Both the position numbers and the translations under genes were made by a program. The notes beneath the pieces are model-generated. The model did no database searches. It had not been told where the DNA came from and saw only the letters and a list, made by a program, of their open reading frames with translations. DNA of 25,186 nucleotides. Origin: DASZGI01 sp035938995 (GTDB lineage Bacteria > Actinomycetota > Actinomycetes > Streptomycetales > Catenulisporaceae). The stretch is from assembly GCF_035938995.1 (NCBI RefSeq), contig NZ_DASZGI010000118.1, forward strand, positions 1 through 25,186, written 5' to 3'. Positions 5,891 through 14,538 of this stretch are shown in pieces. Within the stretch, counting starts at the first letter, position 1. The number at the start of each line of letters is the position of its first letter.

Positions 5891-8296
5891 TCAGCAGCAC
5901 AGCTGAGCCAGGTCCACCGCGTTCGCCATGGCCTGATACCCGGCGCTGCTCGGGTGCAGATGGTCTCCCGAGTCGTACACCGGCAGCATCGCGAGTGGGT
6001 TGCCCGGATCGCGGATCGCCGCGTCGAAGTCGACGACCGCGTCGAACACCCCTCCACTGGATCGGATGAAGCTGTCGACCGCCTCCCGGTTGGCTTCGTA
6101 CACCGCCGTGTAGGCCGAGTAGCCCTCGAACGGGGTGATCGTCCCGCCGATGACGCGCAGGCCGAGCGCGTGGGCACGGGCCGCGATCTGTCGGAGCCCA
6201 GCGATGACCTGGTCGGCGGACGCACCGGACTTGATGTCATTGATCCCCTCGAGCACGATCAGGGTCCTGGCGTTCGGCTGCGCCAGCACGTCGCGGTCCA
6301 GGCGGGCGACCGCGGCGATGCCGCCGGTGCCCGAGCCGGCCGCACCGTTGAAGTCGTCACTCACCACCCGATTGCCGCTGATCCCCTCGTCGAGGACACC
6401 CTGCTGCGGGTACTGGTTCTGCGCGAGCAACCGCCGGGCCAGGTCGTTGGGCCAGCGCGCATTGCCGTCATAGGTCGAGCCGTAGCCGTCGGTGATCGAG
6501 TCGCCGAACGCGACCACCGTGCTCGACTTCGAAGAGACGACCTCGATGCCCGACAGCAGCGTCCAGAAGCCGAAGAGGTTGTTCACCGGGAAGTCCGCGA
6601 TGTCCGTGGTCTGATCTCCGGCCTGGTCCGCGGACGAGTACATGTCCTGCATCCCGAGGCTGTGGAACGGGGCGAGTTGCACGGGTCCCGGCAGGTAGAG
6701 GCTCACCAGCAGGTTGGTGTCGGCGGGCACCGCGAATCCGACACCGTCGCTCACCAGCTGTCCGCCGGCCGGGATCGTCGCCGCCTGATTCCCGTTGAAA
6801 GTCAGCGTCACCGGGGCGGACGTGGCTGCGGCACCCGAGCTCTGCACCGCGATCGTGGCGTGGCCGACGACCACCGGGGCGGGCGAGAAGTCGTTGTCCA
6901 ACCTGATGCGGACCGCTGTGCCGCCGACGCTGGAATGCTCGACCATGCGCAGCGTCCGGCTCGTCCAGGGGCCGTTGACCACGCCGTCGTCGAGCGCGGC
7001 GGCCCAGGTGCCCGACCAGGCGCCTGCGGCCGGGCGCACGCCGAGCGCGAAGACGTGCATCGCGGCGGTCGACGGACCGGGCGAGGCGCTCACCGCCGGC
7101 AGCACGACCGAGGCCACATCCTTGGCGGGGTCGAGCGGAACGGTGTCGGTGTACAGCTTGATCGGGGCGCTCTGGGTGCCGCTCGGTCCGTTCCAGTGCG
7201 GGAGCTGCATTGTCATCGTGTCGGTCGGCCCCGTGTACCAGTCCTGAACGCTCAGCGTGTAAGTCTGCGTACTGCCATCCTTGTAGGTGATGGTCCCGGT
7301 GCCGCTCGTGCCGCTGACCGTGCTCGCGAGGACGAAGGAGAGCGCGTCACCGGCCCCTGACACGGCGATCCGCTGACCGTTCGCCACCACGTTGTCGGGC
7401 TGGCCCGAGGGCACGTTCGGCCAGATCAGCGGAGTGTCGTTCACGAACGCGCGAGCGCCGGGCACCCAGCCGGCCGCCGCCAGGTCCTGCGCGGAGAAGC
7501 TGTGCCCGGTGCCGTCCAGGTTCCCGGTGCCGGTGTTCGCATCGTCCGTGATCCCGAAGTTGTCGAACGCGGCGTTCAAGCCGGTCGGACCGGATTGCGG
7601 CGCGACGGCGGCGGCGAACACGTGCAGCGCGGCGGTGTTCACGGTCGTCGACCCGATGTCGGGCAAGGTGACGCCAGCCACTGACTTGCCGGGTGTCAAC
7701 GGCACGGTGCACAGAAAAAGGCTGATCTCATGGGTCTGCGGACCGGCCGGGTCGTTACGGTACTGCGTTGCGGCGGCGATGCCGGTTGTGCCGGTCCACC
7801 AGTCCGGGACGCTCAACGTATAGGACTGGGTGCTGCCGTCCGAGTAGGTGATCGTCCCGCTGCCGCTGGTGTCGCCGTCGGTGCTGGTCACCACGAAGTC
7901 CAGGGAGCTGCCCGAGCCGGACAACGCGAAGGTCTGCCCTGAGGCGAGGGCGTTGTCGGCCAGCCCGGGCGCGATCTGCGGCACGGCGACGGCGGCACCA
8001 TCCAGCAGGTCGAACATCAGCCCGGGCGCCCAGCCCACGGCCGCCAGCTGCTCGGCCGAGAAGCTGAAGCCGTCGCCGTCGAGGTTCGCCCCCGCCGGAT
8101 TCGCGTCGTCGCTGATCCCCGCGTTGGTGAACAATTCCGTCAGACGAGGAGCGGTCAGGCTCCGATGCTGCCCGGATTCGACGTGCGCTCCATACGCGGC
8201 ACCCGGCGCCGCGAGCACCAGTGCGACCGCGCCGATCGCCAGCCGCGCGACCGGGTTACCCGGCACGCGGTCCCGCGAACAGCAGTGTCTCGTCAC
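5891..8296 (-). CDS. Secreted SGNH/GDSL hydrolase with two N-terminal beta-sandwich modules
   Basis: The product is 801 residues. Residues 1-36 form a signal peptide whose hydrophobic core is LAIGAVALVLAAPGAAYG. Two homologous modules follow, about 52-232 and 240-421. Each opens with a GI(S/T)DDAN motif and continues through FSAxxLAAxGWxPG, a G(S/T)GTITYxDGSTQxYTLSVxDW strand pair, and a VPLxPxKxVxxVxLP stretch. Residues 424-590 are the jelly-roll-like domain common in actinobacterial GDSL lipases. The SGNH domain shows block I GDSITDG with Ser600, the GISGN block, GIND, and GDHLHP with catalytic Asp778/His781. It is predicted to be an extracellular esterase or polysaccharide deacetylase; the substrate is unknown. 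The start is uncertain: GTG 8296, with AGAGGG 12 bases upstream, or GTG 8266. A perfect palindrome lies 18 bp upstream of the first. Confidence 0.88.
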   Translation of the reverse strand: MTRHCCSRDRVPGNPVARLAIGAVALVLAAPGAAYGAHVESGQHRSLTAPRLTELFTNAGISDDANPAGANLDGDGFSFSAEQLAAVGWAPGLMFDLLDGAAVAVPQIAPGLADNALASGQTFALSGSGSSLDFVVTSTDGDTSGSGTITYSDGSTQSYTLSVPDWWTGTTGIAAATQYRNDPAGPQTHEISLFLCTVPLTPGKSVAGVTLPDIGSTTVNTAALHVFAAAVAPQSGPTGLNAAFDNFGITDDANTGTGNLDGTGHSFSAQDLAAAGWVPGARAFVNDTPLIWPNVPSGQPDNVVANGQRIAVSGAGDALSFVLASTVSGTSGTGTITYKDGSTQTYTLSVQDWYTGPTDTMTMQLPHWNGPSGTQSAPIKLYTDTVPLDPAKDVASVVLPAVSASPGPSTAAMHVFALGVRPAAGAWSGTWAAALDDGVVNGPWTSRTLRMVEHSSVGGTAVRIRLDNDFSPAPVVVGHATIAVQSSGAAATSAPVTLTFNGNQAATIPAGGQLVSDGVGFAVPADTNLLVSLYLPGPVQLAPFHSLGMQDMYSSADQAGDQTTDIADFPVNNLFGFWTLLSGIEVVSSKSSTVVAFGDSITDGYGSTYDGNARWPNDLARRLLAQNQYPQQGVLDEGISGNRVVSDDFNGAAGSGTGGIAAVARLDRDVLAQPNARTLIVLEGINDIKSGASADQVIAGLRQIAARAHALGLRVIGGTITPFEGYSAYTAVYEANREAVDSFIRSSGGVFDAVVDFDAAIRDPGNPLAMLPVYDSGDHLHPSSAGYQAMANAVDLAQLCC

Positions 8297-8314
8297 GGCT
8301 CGACCGCCCTCTCA

Positions 8315-8328
8315 TGACAACGTTGTCA
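8315..8328 (-). promoter_or_regulatory. 14-bp perfect palindrome, LacI-family-type operator
   Basis: TGACAACGTTGTCA is a perfect palindrome with the central CG typical of LacI-family operators. It lies 18 bp upstream of the GTG start of the SGNH hydrolase gene, where a bound repressor would block transcription. It differs from the AAGCGCTT sites near the lacI-type gene at 20717-21847, so a different regulator, not in this window, probably reads it. Confidence 0.6.
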
Positions 8329-8329
8329 C

Positions 8330-8828
8330 CGCGCTCACAGGGGAGAGTGGTCTCGTCGCACAGCCCTGTCAAGACTCCGTCAGATCTCTTGATCGCCGGG
8401 GGTCTCCAACCCGAGCACCACACGCCCCCGTAGAAGACCGCTGCCGCCAGCCCGCCGAGCTGCGGCTCGACGCGCTGCACAGTCCGCCGCACGCGCTGAA
8501 CTCCAACCTCCAGACCCGCACACCAGCACCGGTGACGAAGACATGGCCGCCATCACCCGTCGAGGCCACCGACGACGAGCGGATTCTGAGTCAGTGCGCT
8601 ACTACTGGCTGGTCGGCGTGGTGGTCTTCGACGCAAGCATCGACATCACGCCTTGCGTATCCGGACCGGCATCATCGGCGGCGGGGTACTTGATATCGAC
8701 GGTGAATCGGAAGTGATCAGACCGGACGACGGTCCGCGTGAAGGAGACCGGCACGCTATTTCTGTCCAGGTCTACCGGGTCTTCGAAGCCCTGGTGTCTC
8801 TGTCGTGACGCTGGTGGGGGCGTGAAAA
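8330..8828 (+). other. Gene-poor stretch with degraded coding remnants
   Basis: No intact gene is supported over these 500 bp. The most coding-like piece is 8641-8808 on the plus strand, ending at TGA 8806-8808. It reads LRIRTGIIGGGVLDIDGESE, then VIRPDDGPREGDRHAISVQV and YRVFEALVSLS. The composition is that of a real small actinobacterial protein. Upstream, in another frame, ATG 8543 leads into VRYYWLVGVVVFDASIDIT, so the two may be halves of one frameshifted gene. Neither part is recognised. No ribosome binding site was found for ATG 8543. The region between the SGNH gene and the truncated carbamate kinase therefore looks like decaying sequence. Confidence 0.3.
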
Positions 8829-9365
8829 TTGGGGGCGGTGCCGCTTCCTACGCCGCCGCCCTGTGCGATCGAACAGGCGCCCGAGATCGTCGGCCTGGTC
8901 CGCAGCGGCGCCATCGTCATCGCCTGCGGCGGAGGCGGGGTGCCGGTGGTCGAGGTGGGCTCCCGCCTGGTCGGTGTCGAGGCCGTCGTCGACAAGGACC
9001 TCGCCGCCTGCATCCTGGCCCAGACGGTGCACGCCGGCGCCCTGCTGATCCTGACCGACGTGGACGGCGTGTACCGGGGATACGGAACACCGCTCCAGGC
9101 ACGGCTCTCAGACCTGACGGTCAGCCAGGCCAGATCGCTTCTCGCGCAGGACGGCTTCGGCACCGGCTCGATGGGGCCGAAGATCGACGCCGCCGCCAGC
9201 TTCACCGAAGCAACCGGATCCCCCGCATACATCGCGCGCCTCGCGGACGGAGCCCGCGCACTCTCCGAACACGCCGGAACACGGGGCACATCAGTTCAGC
9301 GCAGGGTAGTGCACGCCGCGACGGATCAGCTTGTCGGTCAGATGTCCTCACCAGCGCTGGGCTGA
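8829..9365 (+). pseudogene. arcC: 5'-truncated carbamate kinase
   Basis: The reading frame, opening at TTG 8829 just after an in-frame TGA (8823-8825), matches the C-terminal half of carbamate kinase, which transfers phosphate between carbamoyl phosphate and ADP in the arginine deiminase pathway. Clear family motifs are VRSGAIVIACGGGGVPVV, GVEAVVDKDLAA, LLILTDVDGVY, and GFGTGSMGPKIDAA followed by FTEATGSPAYI. It ends near GTRGTSV, where normal enzymes finish with GTxI or GTxV, and then runs on about 20 extra residues to the stop at 9363. About 140 N-terminal residues of a roughly 310-residue enzyme are missing, and there is no binding site, so it is almost certainly non-functional. No arcA or arcB is nearby. 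Its stop lies 2 bp from the end of the convergent beta-helix gene. Confidence 0.8.
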
Positions 9366-9367
9366 TG

Positions 9368-11032
9368 CTAGGTCGTGATGGTGACCGAGCTGGCGTTGGA
9401 CACGTTGGTGATGTGTGCAGCCGCCAGGGTGGTAGCCGGAGTGGAGGCGCCGGGCGGGATGATGTTCTGGAGTTTGACGTTGCTGATGGTGCCGTTGGAC
9501 AGGCCGGTGATCCGGCTGGCGGTCTTGTCGGGTGCCCGCAGCCTGACGTTGAGGATGGTCACGTCCCGGGTGGGGCCGACCCCGACGCCCGCGTCTTCGG
9601 TCATGAGAGCGAGCCAGCACTGGTTGCCCGCGTTGTTGAAGTCCAGCCGTTCGACGTCGATGTCGCGGAACGTGATGGTGCTGGCGGCAGCGGTGCCGTA
9701 CTTGTGGTCGATGCCGACGGCGACCGCCGCGTCGTACACGACGACCTGGCTGAAGGTCACGTTGGACTGCGGCTGCTGCACGCCCTGGCCGACCTTGACC
9801 GCATAGCAGTACGTCCAGCACACCAGGTCGGTGAAGGTCACCCGGTCCAGCGGCTGCGGCTGGCCCGGGACCAGGCTCAGGATGTCTGTGCCCTGTGTCC
9901 AGGTCTTGGTGCTGAAGTTGTCGTCCAGGCCGATGGCGATCGCGTGCGTGACGTTGACGTTGGTGGACTCCATCACGTCGATGCCGTCGTCCTCGCCCAT
10001 GTCGAACCGGTTGAAGATCTTGATGTTGGTGAACGTCAGGTTCGAGGACCGGATGGGGATCACGTTCCAGCTGCTGGACTCCCGGAACGTGATGCCGTCG
10101 CAGGAGAAGGTGTTCACCCACACCGGGGCGAGCAGGTTCACCCCGAGATTGCCAGGGCCCAGCGACGCCATGCCGTTGCCGTCGATGATGCCCCGCCCGT
10201 AGAGGCGGATGTTGGAGGAGTGGTAGTCGGTGCGCACGAGCCAGGTCAGGTCACGGTTCTGCGAGTCCTTGTGCGCGTTCACGACGTAGAAGGCCCGCTC
10301 GCCGGTATAGCGCAGCACCGCACCCGGCTCCAGGTAAAGCGCGGTGTTGCTCAGCAGCACCAGGTTGCCCACGTTGTAGACCCCTGCCGGGACGTACACG
10401 GTGCCCTGGCCTGCGTTGCTGGTGCCCCAGGACGAGGCGTCGGCAAGGGCGCTGGTGAACGCCTGCGTCGAGTACCCGCTGGTCCCCGGCCGGGCGTTGT
10501 ACGGCGGGGCCGTCACGTTGAAGACGCCGTCGCCGCTGCTCGGCGGCTGGTCGTTCTGCGCCGGGTCGAAAGCCAGCACGAGCTGGGGCCGGCCGTCCAC
10601 CTTGACGATGTAGTAGCCGTCGCTCGGGAGGGTGAAGTGAAGGGTGGAACCGCTCGCGGTCGCGGAGATGCCGAGCCGCTGCGGGCTGAGGCTCCACGAG
10701 CCGATGTTCGTGTTGTTGATCTTCTTCAGCGCGACGGTGGCTGTGCCGGGGCCCATGCCGAGCTGGGCGATGTCATACCCGGCGAACTTCTGGATGGGGA
10801 CACTGACGCCGTTGACGGTCATCGTGTAGTCGGTGGACGCAGGGTAGATCGACGGCACCGGATACACCTGCAGCGAGGCGGTGCCGGCTGTCTGCCCCGT
10901 GCTGGCGTTCGCGGTGCCGGCGTTGCCAGCCGTCACGCCGTACAGCACTCCGGCGGCGCCGAGCGACCCAGCCGCACCGAGGAACGTGCGCCGGCTTACC
11001 TCGGGCGTGCGGGATTCAATGCGCGGTTCCAT
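9368..11032 (-). CDS. Tat-exported right-handed beta-helix glycosidase, GH28-like
   Basis: With ATG 11032 the protein has 554 residues; the frame also opens at TTG 11062. A twin-arginine signal, SRRTFLGAAGSLGAAGVLYG, lies near the N-terminus. A beta-sandwich-like region containing VNGVSVPIQKFAGYDIAQLG precedes the parallel beta-helix. The helix starts at the pectinase-like FNVTAPPYNARPGTSGYSTQ and GTVYVPAGVYNVGNLVLLSN. The putative catalytic region is EDDGIDV (Asp348, Asp349, Asp352) and LDDNFSTK (Asp370, Asp371), equivalent to NTDG and GDD-x-K of GH28 polygalacturonases. The GHG histidine motif and RIK motif of true GH28 enzymes are not visible, so the substrate may not be pectin; GH49- or GH110-like activity is an alternative. 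An AAGCGCTT site lies about 92 bp upstream. Binding-site support is weak (AAGGA 12 bases before ATG 11032). Confidence 0.75.
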   Translation of the reverse strand: MEPRIESRTPEVSRRTFLGAAGSLGAAGVLYGVTAGNAGTANASTGQTAGTASLQVYPVPSIYPASTDYTMTVNGVSVPIQKFAGYDIAQLGMGPGTATVALKKINNTNIGSWSLSPQRLGISATASGSTLHFTLPSDGYYIVKVDGRPQLVLAFDPAQNDQPPSSGDGVFNVTAPPYNARPGTSGYSTQAFTSALADASSWGTSNAGQGTVYVPAGVYNVGNLVLLSNTALYLEPGAVLRYTGERAFYVVNAHKDSQNRDLTWLVRTDYHSSNIRLYGRGIIDGNGMASLGPGNLGVNLLAPVWVNTFSCDGITFRESSSWNVIPIRSSNLTFTNIKIFNRFDMGEDDGIDVMESTNVNVTHAIAIGLDDNFSTKTWTQGTDILSLVPGQPQPLDRVTFTDLVCWTYCYAVKVGQGVQQPQSNVTFSQVVVYDAAVAVGIDHKYGTAAASTITFRDIDVERLDFNNAGNQCWLALMTEDAGVGVGPTRDVTILNVRLRAPDKTASRITGLSNGTISNVKLQNIIPPGASTPATTLAAAHITNVSNASSVTITT

Positions 11033-11120
11033 GCGGGGTTCCGTTCCTTCGGGCCGTGCCAAGCAGCATGGGTGGGTACCCGTGAACAGGCAACCATGCG
11101 GTGCAAGCGCCTACCAGCCC

Positions 11121-11134
11121 TTGAAGCGCTTTTG
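11121..11134 (-). promoter_or_regulatory. AAGCGCTT-centred operator upstream of the GH28-like gene
   Basis: TTGAAGCGCTTTTG contains the perfect 8-bp palindrome AAGCGCTT (11124-11131) and shares the longer core GAAGCGCTT with the twin operators at 21983-22044. It lies about 92 bp upstream of the beta-helix gene start. A related half, CAAGCGCC, is 20 bp further downstream in the gene's direction. This suggests control by the LacI-family protein of this window. Eight matching bases can also occur by chance in such GC-rich DNA. Confidence 0.4.
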
Positions 11135-11139
11135 GCGAA

Positions 11140-11810
11140 ATAACGACCCTGGTGGTTTATTCGGCAGGGTTCTGACATCGCAGGGCCGCCTGGCGGGCGG
11201 TGTGCTCCGATCTGCGCCCGCCGGGAGGATGGGCGTCGTGTCGATGCGGCCTTCGCCGTGGCCGGAGCCGGATGCACATGCCGCCGGGCGATCAAGGCGA
11301 TCTACCGGCGCAGAACCCTGCCGCGGGCGGTGCAGGTGCGTGACATGCTCGGGGTGGAGCCGGCACGTTCTTCAGCTCTCGCTCCGATCACGTGACGCCC
11401 GTTCAGACAGCGAGGAGTGCCTTCCCGCACCACATCCTGCTGCACCGCGACCCCACGCACCTCGCCATCTCGCTCCTGTGCGCCGTGAAATGCCTGATCG
11501 AGTGGGTTTGGCCGGCGCCCGCACGAGCACCGCGCGCTCGACGGGCGGCCGTCCGACATGAAGGGCAGCGTGGTGCGTGTCTGCGCGCTGATGGAGGTCA
11601 ACGTGCACGACACCACCCGGCTGCCGCACGCGGCCGACGCCACCGGCCGCATGGGCGGCCCAACCGAGTACGAGGGGCCGCACGAGCCTGAGCGGCTGAT
11701 CGGCGCGGTGTTGTGCCTGGCGGCCGCACAGGAGTCCTGCCCGGCGCGTACCCCAACTACGACGGCGCGCACGGCGATGTGCTGGACCCGGCCACCCAGG
11801 ACCTAGATGC
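11140..11810. other. Gene-poor stretch without a supported gene
   Basis: I find no gene with a ribosome binding site and recognisable family over these 670 bp. Two plus-strand pieces have coding-like composition. One ends at TGA 11393-11395 and reads RRAIKAIYRRRTLPRAVQVR then DMLGVEPARS. The other is 11558-11730 and reads VNVHDTTRLPHAADATGRMG then PTEYEGPHEPERLIGAVL; it may continue in another frame as PGAYPNYDGAHGDVLDPATQ up to the stop near 11803. The fragments are in different frames and unrecognised. They are best read as decayed genes between the GH28-like and GH3 genes. Confidence 0.35.
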
Positions 11811-11811
11811 G

Positions 11812-14484
11812 TCAGCCCATCTCGATCTGGGCGCGAAGCCGCAGGTCGCGGGAGGAGGAACCGACCTCTACCAGGTACATGCCGGGTCGGTGATCCCAAG
11901 CCCTCATCGCGGGACTCCACCGGGCGAAAGCGCGATGCGGCAGGCGGATCCGACCGTGCTGGTGTGTGCCGGGCTCGGCGTGGACGCGGGTGAACGCCGC
12001 CAGCACGCGGATCGGGCGCTGCGGGTCGTTCGCCTGGTCGGGGCCGGACAGATACGCCTGTATGACGAGTTCGCCCGAGCGGTTGCCGAGATTGCCCACC
12101 GTCACGGTGATCTCCACGTCGGCGCCCGCTCGGGTGGGGCCGGTGGGCACTTCGAGCCGTTCGAAATCCCAAGTGGTGTATCCGAGCCCGTGGCCGAACG
12201 GGAAGCGCGGTTCGAGCTGCGCCCGGTCGTAGCCGCGATATCCCACGAGCAGGCCCTCGCTGTATTCGAGCCGTCCGTCCGCCGGCGTCAGCTTGCCCAC
12301 CGGCAGGTCGTGCTCGGTGTACGGCATGGTGACCGGTAGCCGGCCACCGGGCTCGGTCGTGCCGAGCAGCACATCGGCCAGTGCGTGGCCGAACTCCTGG
12401 CCGGGGAACCACACCTGCAGGATCGCGGCCACGTCGTCGGCCCACGGCATCAGCATCGGCATACCACTGTTGACGACGACCACCGTGCGCGAGTTGACGG
12501 CGGCGACCGCGGAGACGAGTTCGTCCTGGTGGCCCGGCAAGGCCAGCGATTCCCGGTCGTAGCCCTCGCTCTCGGTGGTGTTCGTGGCGCCGACCATCAC
12601 GACGGCGACATCGCTGGCGCGGGCGACCTCGACGGCTTCGCGTAGCAACTCCTCCGCCGGGGGCAGTTGCGCGATGCCGAGGCGGAAACGGACGAGGTCG
12701 TGCTGGTAGCCGTCCGGCGTGCACGTCGCCGTGCACTCGATCGTCTCGCCGTCGGCGAGTTCGAGTTCGCGCCCGAATTCATCGGGGCGGGCATACGCGA
12801 CCATGGAGTCGACGGGGTGCGGCGCGGTGCCGCGGACCCGGATGGCGCCGTCGTCGGGAGCGTCGCCGCCAGCGGTCGCCTCGTCGCCGCGTCCGGTGCG
12901 GCGGACGACGAGTTCGAGGCCGCCGATGCCACCGACTGCGATCCGGTGCGTCCCGCCGTATCCGGACGTGTATGTCGTGTGCAGTACGATCCGGCCGATG
13001 CCTTGACCGGTAACCAGCGGCTCCGGGTCCCACCAGGTGACCTCGGACGTCGGGCGGGTGCCGGCGTAACGCAGCACGCATTCCGTGTCGTAGACCTCGA
13101 CGCTTGCGCCGGGCTTGCCGGTCGCCGGCTCACGCAGCCGCGTGCCGTCGGGCAGCGGGGTCGAGGTCCAGCAGCGGCAGCCGGGTGCGACGCGCAGCAG
13201 CGTCCGCGGGCGGTTGCCATTCGTGGCGCCGTCGCCGCTCAAAGCCGGGCTGGAACTGTGCTCGGCGCCGGGCAGCACGACCGCGCCCAACGCCGCGCGC
13301 AGCCCCTCGACTGGTAAGACCGCCAACGCCATCCCCACCTCGGCGCTGCCGCGTCCTTGATATTGCGGGTCGATGGCGTTCGGGCCGATCAGCGCGATAG
13401 ACCGTGGTGGTGTGGTGGATGTGTGCGACGCAGCGTCCGGCGCGCCGCCGAGGGGGAGCACCGACGCGACGTTGCGCAGCAGCACGAAGGAGCGCGCCGC
13501 CGCCTCGCGCAGCACCGCGCGATCCGCGTGCGGACCCGGTTTCGGGACAGGCTGCGCGCCGTCGAGCGCGCCGACGCTCGCGGCCACCCGCAGCAGCCGG
13601 GTCAGCTTCTCGTCGACCTCGGCCTCGTCGACTTCGCCGCGTGCCACCGCCGCGACCAGTTCGCGGCCCCACGGGCCGTCCGGGCCGGGCATCACGAGGT
13701 CCAGGCCCGCCTTAGCGGTGGCCACGCTGGAGCGCGCCGCGCCCCAGTCGGAGACCACCGCCCCGGAGAAGCCCCACTCGCGCCTGAGCACGTCGTCGAG
13801 CAGGTGGCCGTGCTCCGTCATGCTCTCGCCGTCGACCATGTTGTAGCCCGCCATGACCATCTGGCAGCCGGCCGCGACCACCGCGGCCTCGAAGGGCACG
13901 AGGTAGACCTCGCGCAGCGTGGCCTCGTCCATACTGACGTCCACGGTCCAGCGTTCGGCCTCCGCGTCGTTGCCCACGAAGTGCTTGGCGGCCGCGGCCA
14001 CTTGGACGGACTGCAGGCCCCGCACGAAGGCGGCGCCGATGCCCGCCGCGAGCACCGGGTCCTCGCCGAAGGACTCGAAGCCGCGCCCGCCGTACGGGCT
14101 GCGCGCCAGGTTCAGCGTCGGGCCGAGGACGACGTCGATCCCCTTGGCCTTGGCCTCCCGGCCGATCTGCGCGGCGAGCCGCTCGACCAGCGCCGGGTCC
14201 CAGGTCGCGGCGAGCGCCAGCGGGGCGGGCGGGCTGGACGAGCGGTCGTCCGGATTCAGGACGGGGCCGCGCACGCCGGCCGGGCCGTCCGAGAAGACCA
14301 TGCCGCGCAGCGAGATGGCTGGCTGCGCGGCGAGTGTGAAGTTGTCCGCTCCTGTCAGCAGGTGAACCTTCTGCTCCAGCGTCAGCGAGGCCACGGCGGC
14401 CCGCAGCGGATCGCGCGGCGCCGACCGCCTCCGCTCGGCGTCCTCGACGGCCGGCCCCCGCTGGTCGATGTACCCGTGCTCCAC
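11812..14484 (-). CDS. Cytosolic GH3 beta-glycosidase (probable beta-glucosidase) with PA14 insert
   Basis: The 890-residue enzyme hydrolyses beta-linked oligosaccharides from the non-reducing end by a retaining mechanism. The GH3 N-terminal TIM barrel includes LTLEQKVHLLTGADNF, FSDGPAGVRG, GRGFESFGEDPVLAA, KHFVGND and the nucleophile motif VVSDWGA with Asp246. The GH3 C-terminal domain carries ESEGYDRESLALP with the likely acid/base glutamate. An inserted PA14-like domain of about 150 residues lies between (about 420-580). A fibronectin-III-like domain closes the protein. There is no signal peptide, so it acts on imported sugars. The start is GTG 14484, with AAGGAG five bases upstream. It lies 105 bp downstream of the binding-protein gene, with a strong hairpin between, and is the last gene of the transporter cluster. 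Cello-oligosaccharides are the likely substrate by context; xylosidase activity is possible. Confidence 0.92.
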   Translation of the reverse strand: MEHGYIDQRGPAVEDAERRRSAPRDPLRAAVASLTLEQKVHLLTGADNFTLAAQPAISLRGMVFSDGPAGVRGPVLNPDDRSSSPPAPLALAATWDPALVERLAAQIGREAKAKGIDVVLGPTLNLARSPYGGRGFESFGEDPVLAAGIGAAFVRGLQSVQVAAAAKHFVGNDAEAERWTVDVSMDEATLREVYLVPFEAAVVAAGCQMVMAGYNMVDGESMTEHGHLLDDVLRREWGFSGAVVSDWGAARSSVATAKAGLDLVMPGPDGPWGRELVAAVARGEVDEAEVDEKLTRLLRVAASVGALDGAQPVPKPGPHADRAVLREAAARSFVLLRNVASVLPLGGAPDAASHTSTTPPRSIALIGPNAIDPQYQGRGSAEVGMALAVLPVEGLRAALGAVVLPGAEHSSSPALSGDGATNGNRPRTLLRVAPGCRCWTSTPLPDGTRLREPATGKPGASVEVYDTECVLRYAGTRPTSEVTWWDPEPLVTGQGIGRIVLHTTYTSGYGGTHRIAVGGIGGLELVVRRTGRGDEATAGGDAPDDGAIRVRGTAPHPVDSMVAYARPDEFGRELELADGETIECTATCTPDGYQHDLVRFRLGIAQLPPAEELLREAVEVARASDVAVVMVGATNTTESEGYDRESLALPGHQDELVSAVAAVNSRTVVVVNSGMPMLMPWADDVAAILQVWFPGQEFGHALADVLLGTTEPGGRLPVTMPYTEHDLPVGKLTPADGRLEYSEGLLVGYRGYDRAQLEPRFPFGHGLGYTTWDFERLEVPTGPTRAGADVEITVTVGNLGNRSGELVIQAYLSGPDQANDPQRPIRVLAAFTRVHAEPGTHQHGRIRLPHRAFARWSPAMRAWDHRPGMYLVEVGSSSRDLRLRAQIEMG

Positions 14485-14538
14485 CGGATCTCCTTGCTTT
14501 CAGGCGTTGTGCTCAAGCGGCTTGCCAAGAACGTGGGA

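Noticed and set aside
5753..7360. Plus-strand open frame of about 535 codons opposite the SGNH gene
   Set aside because: Antisense shadow of a gene with clear catalytic motifs; no recognisable protein features.
8738..11143. Plus-strand open frame of about 800 codons
   Set aside because: It runs antisense to the GH28-like gene and out of frame with the carbamate kinase motifs. Composition (Val/Gly/Arg/His-rich) is that of an antisense shadow.
14514..14524. CAAGCGGCTTG upstream of GH3 as a further LacI site
   Set aside because: It has an odd-length centre and lacks the AAGCGCTT core. The match is too weak to call.
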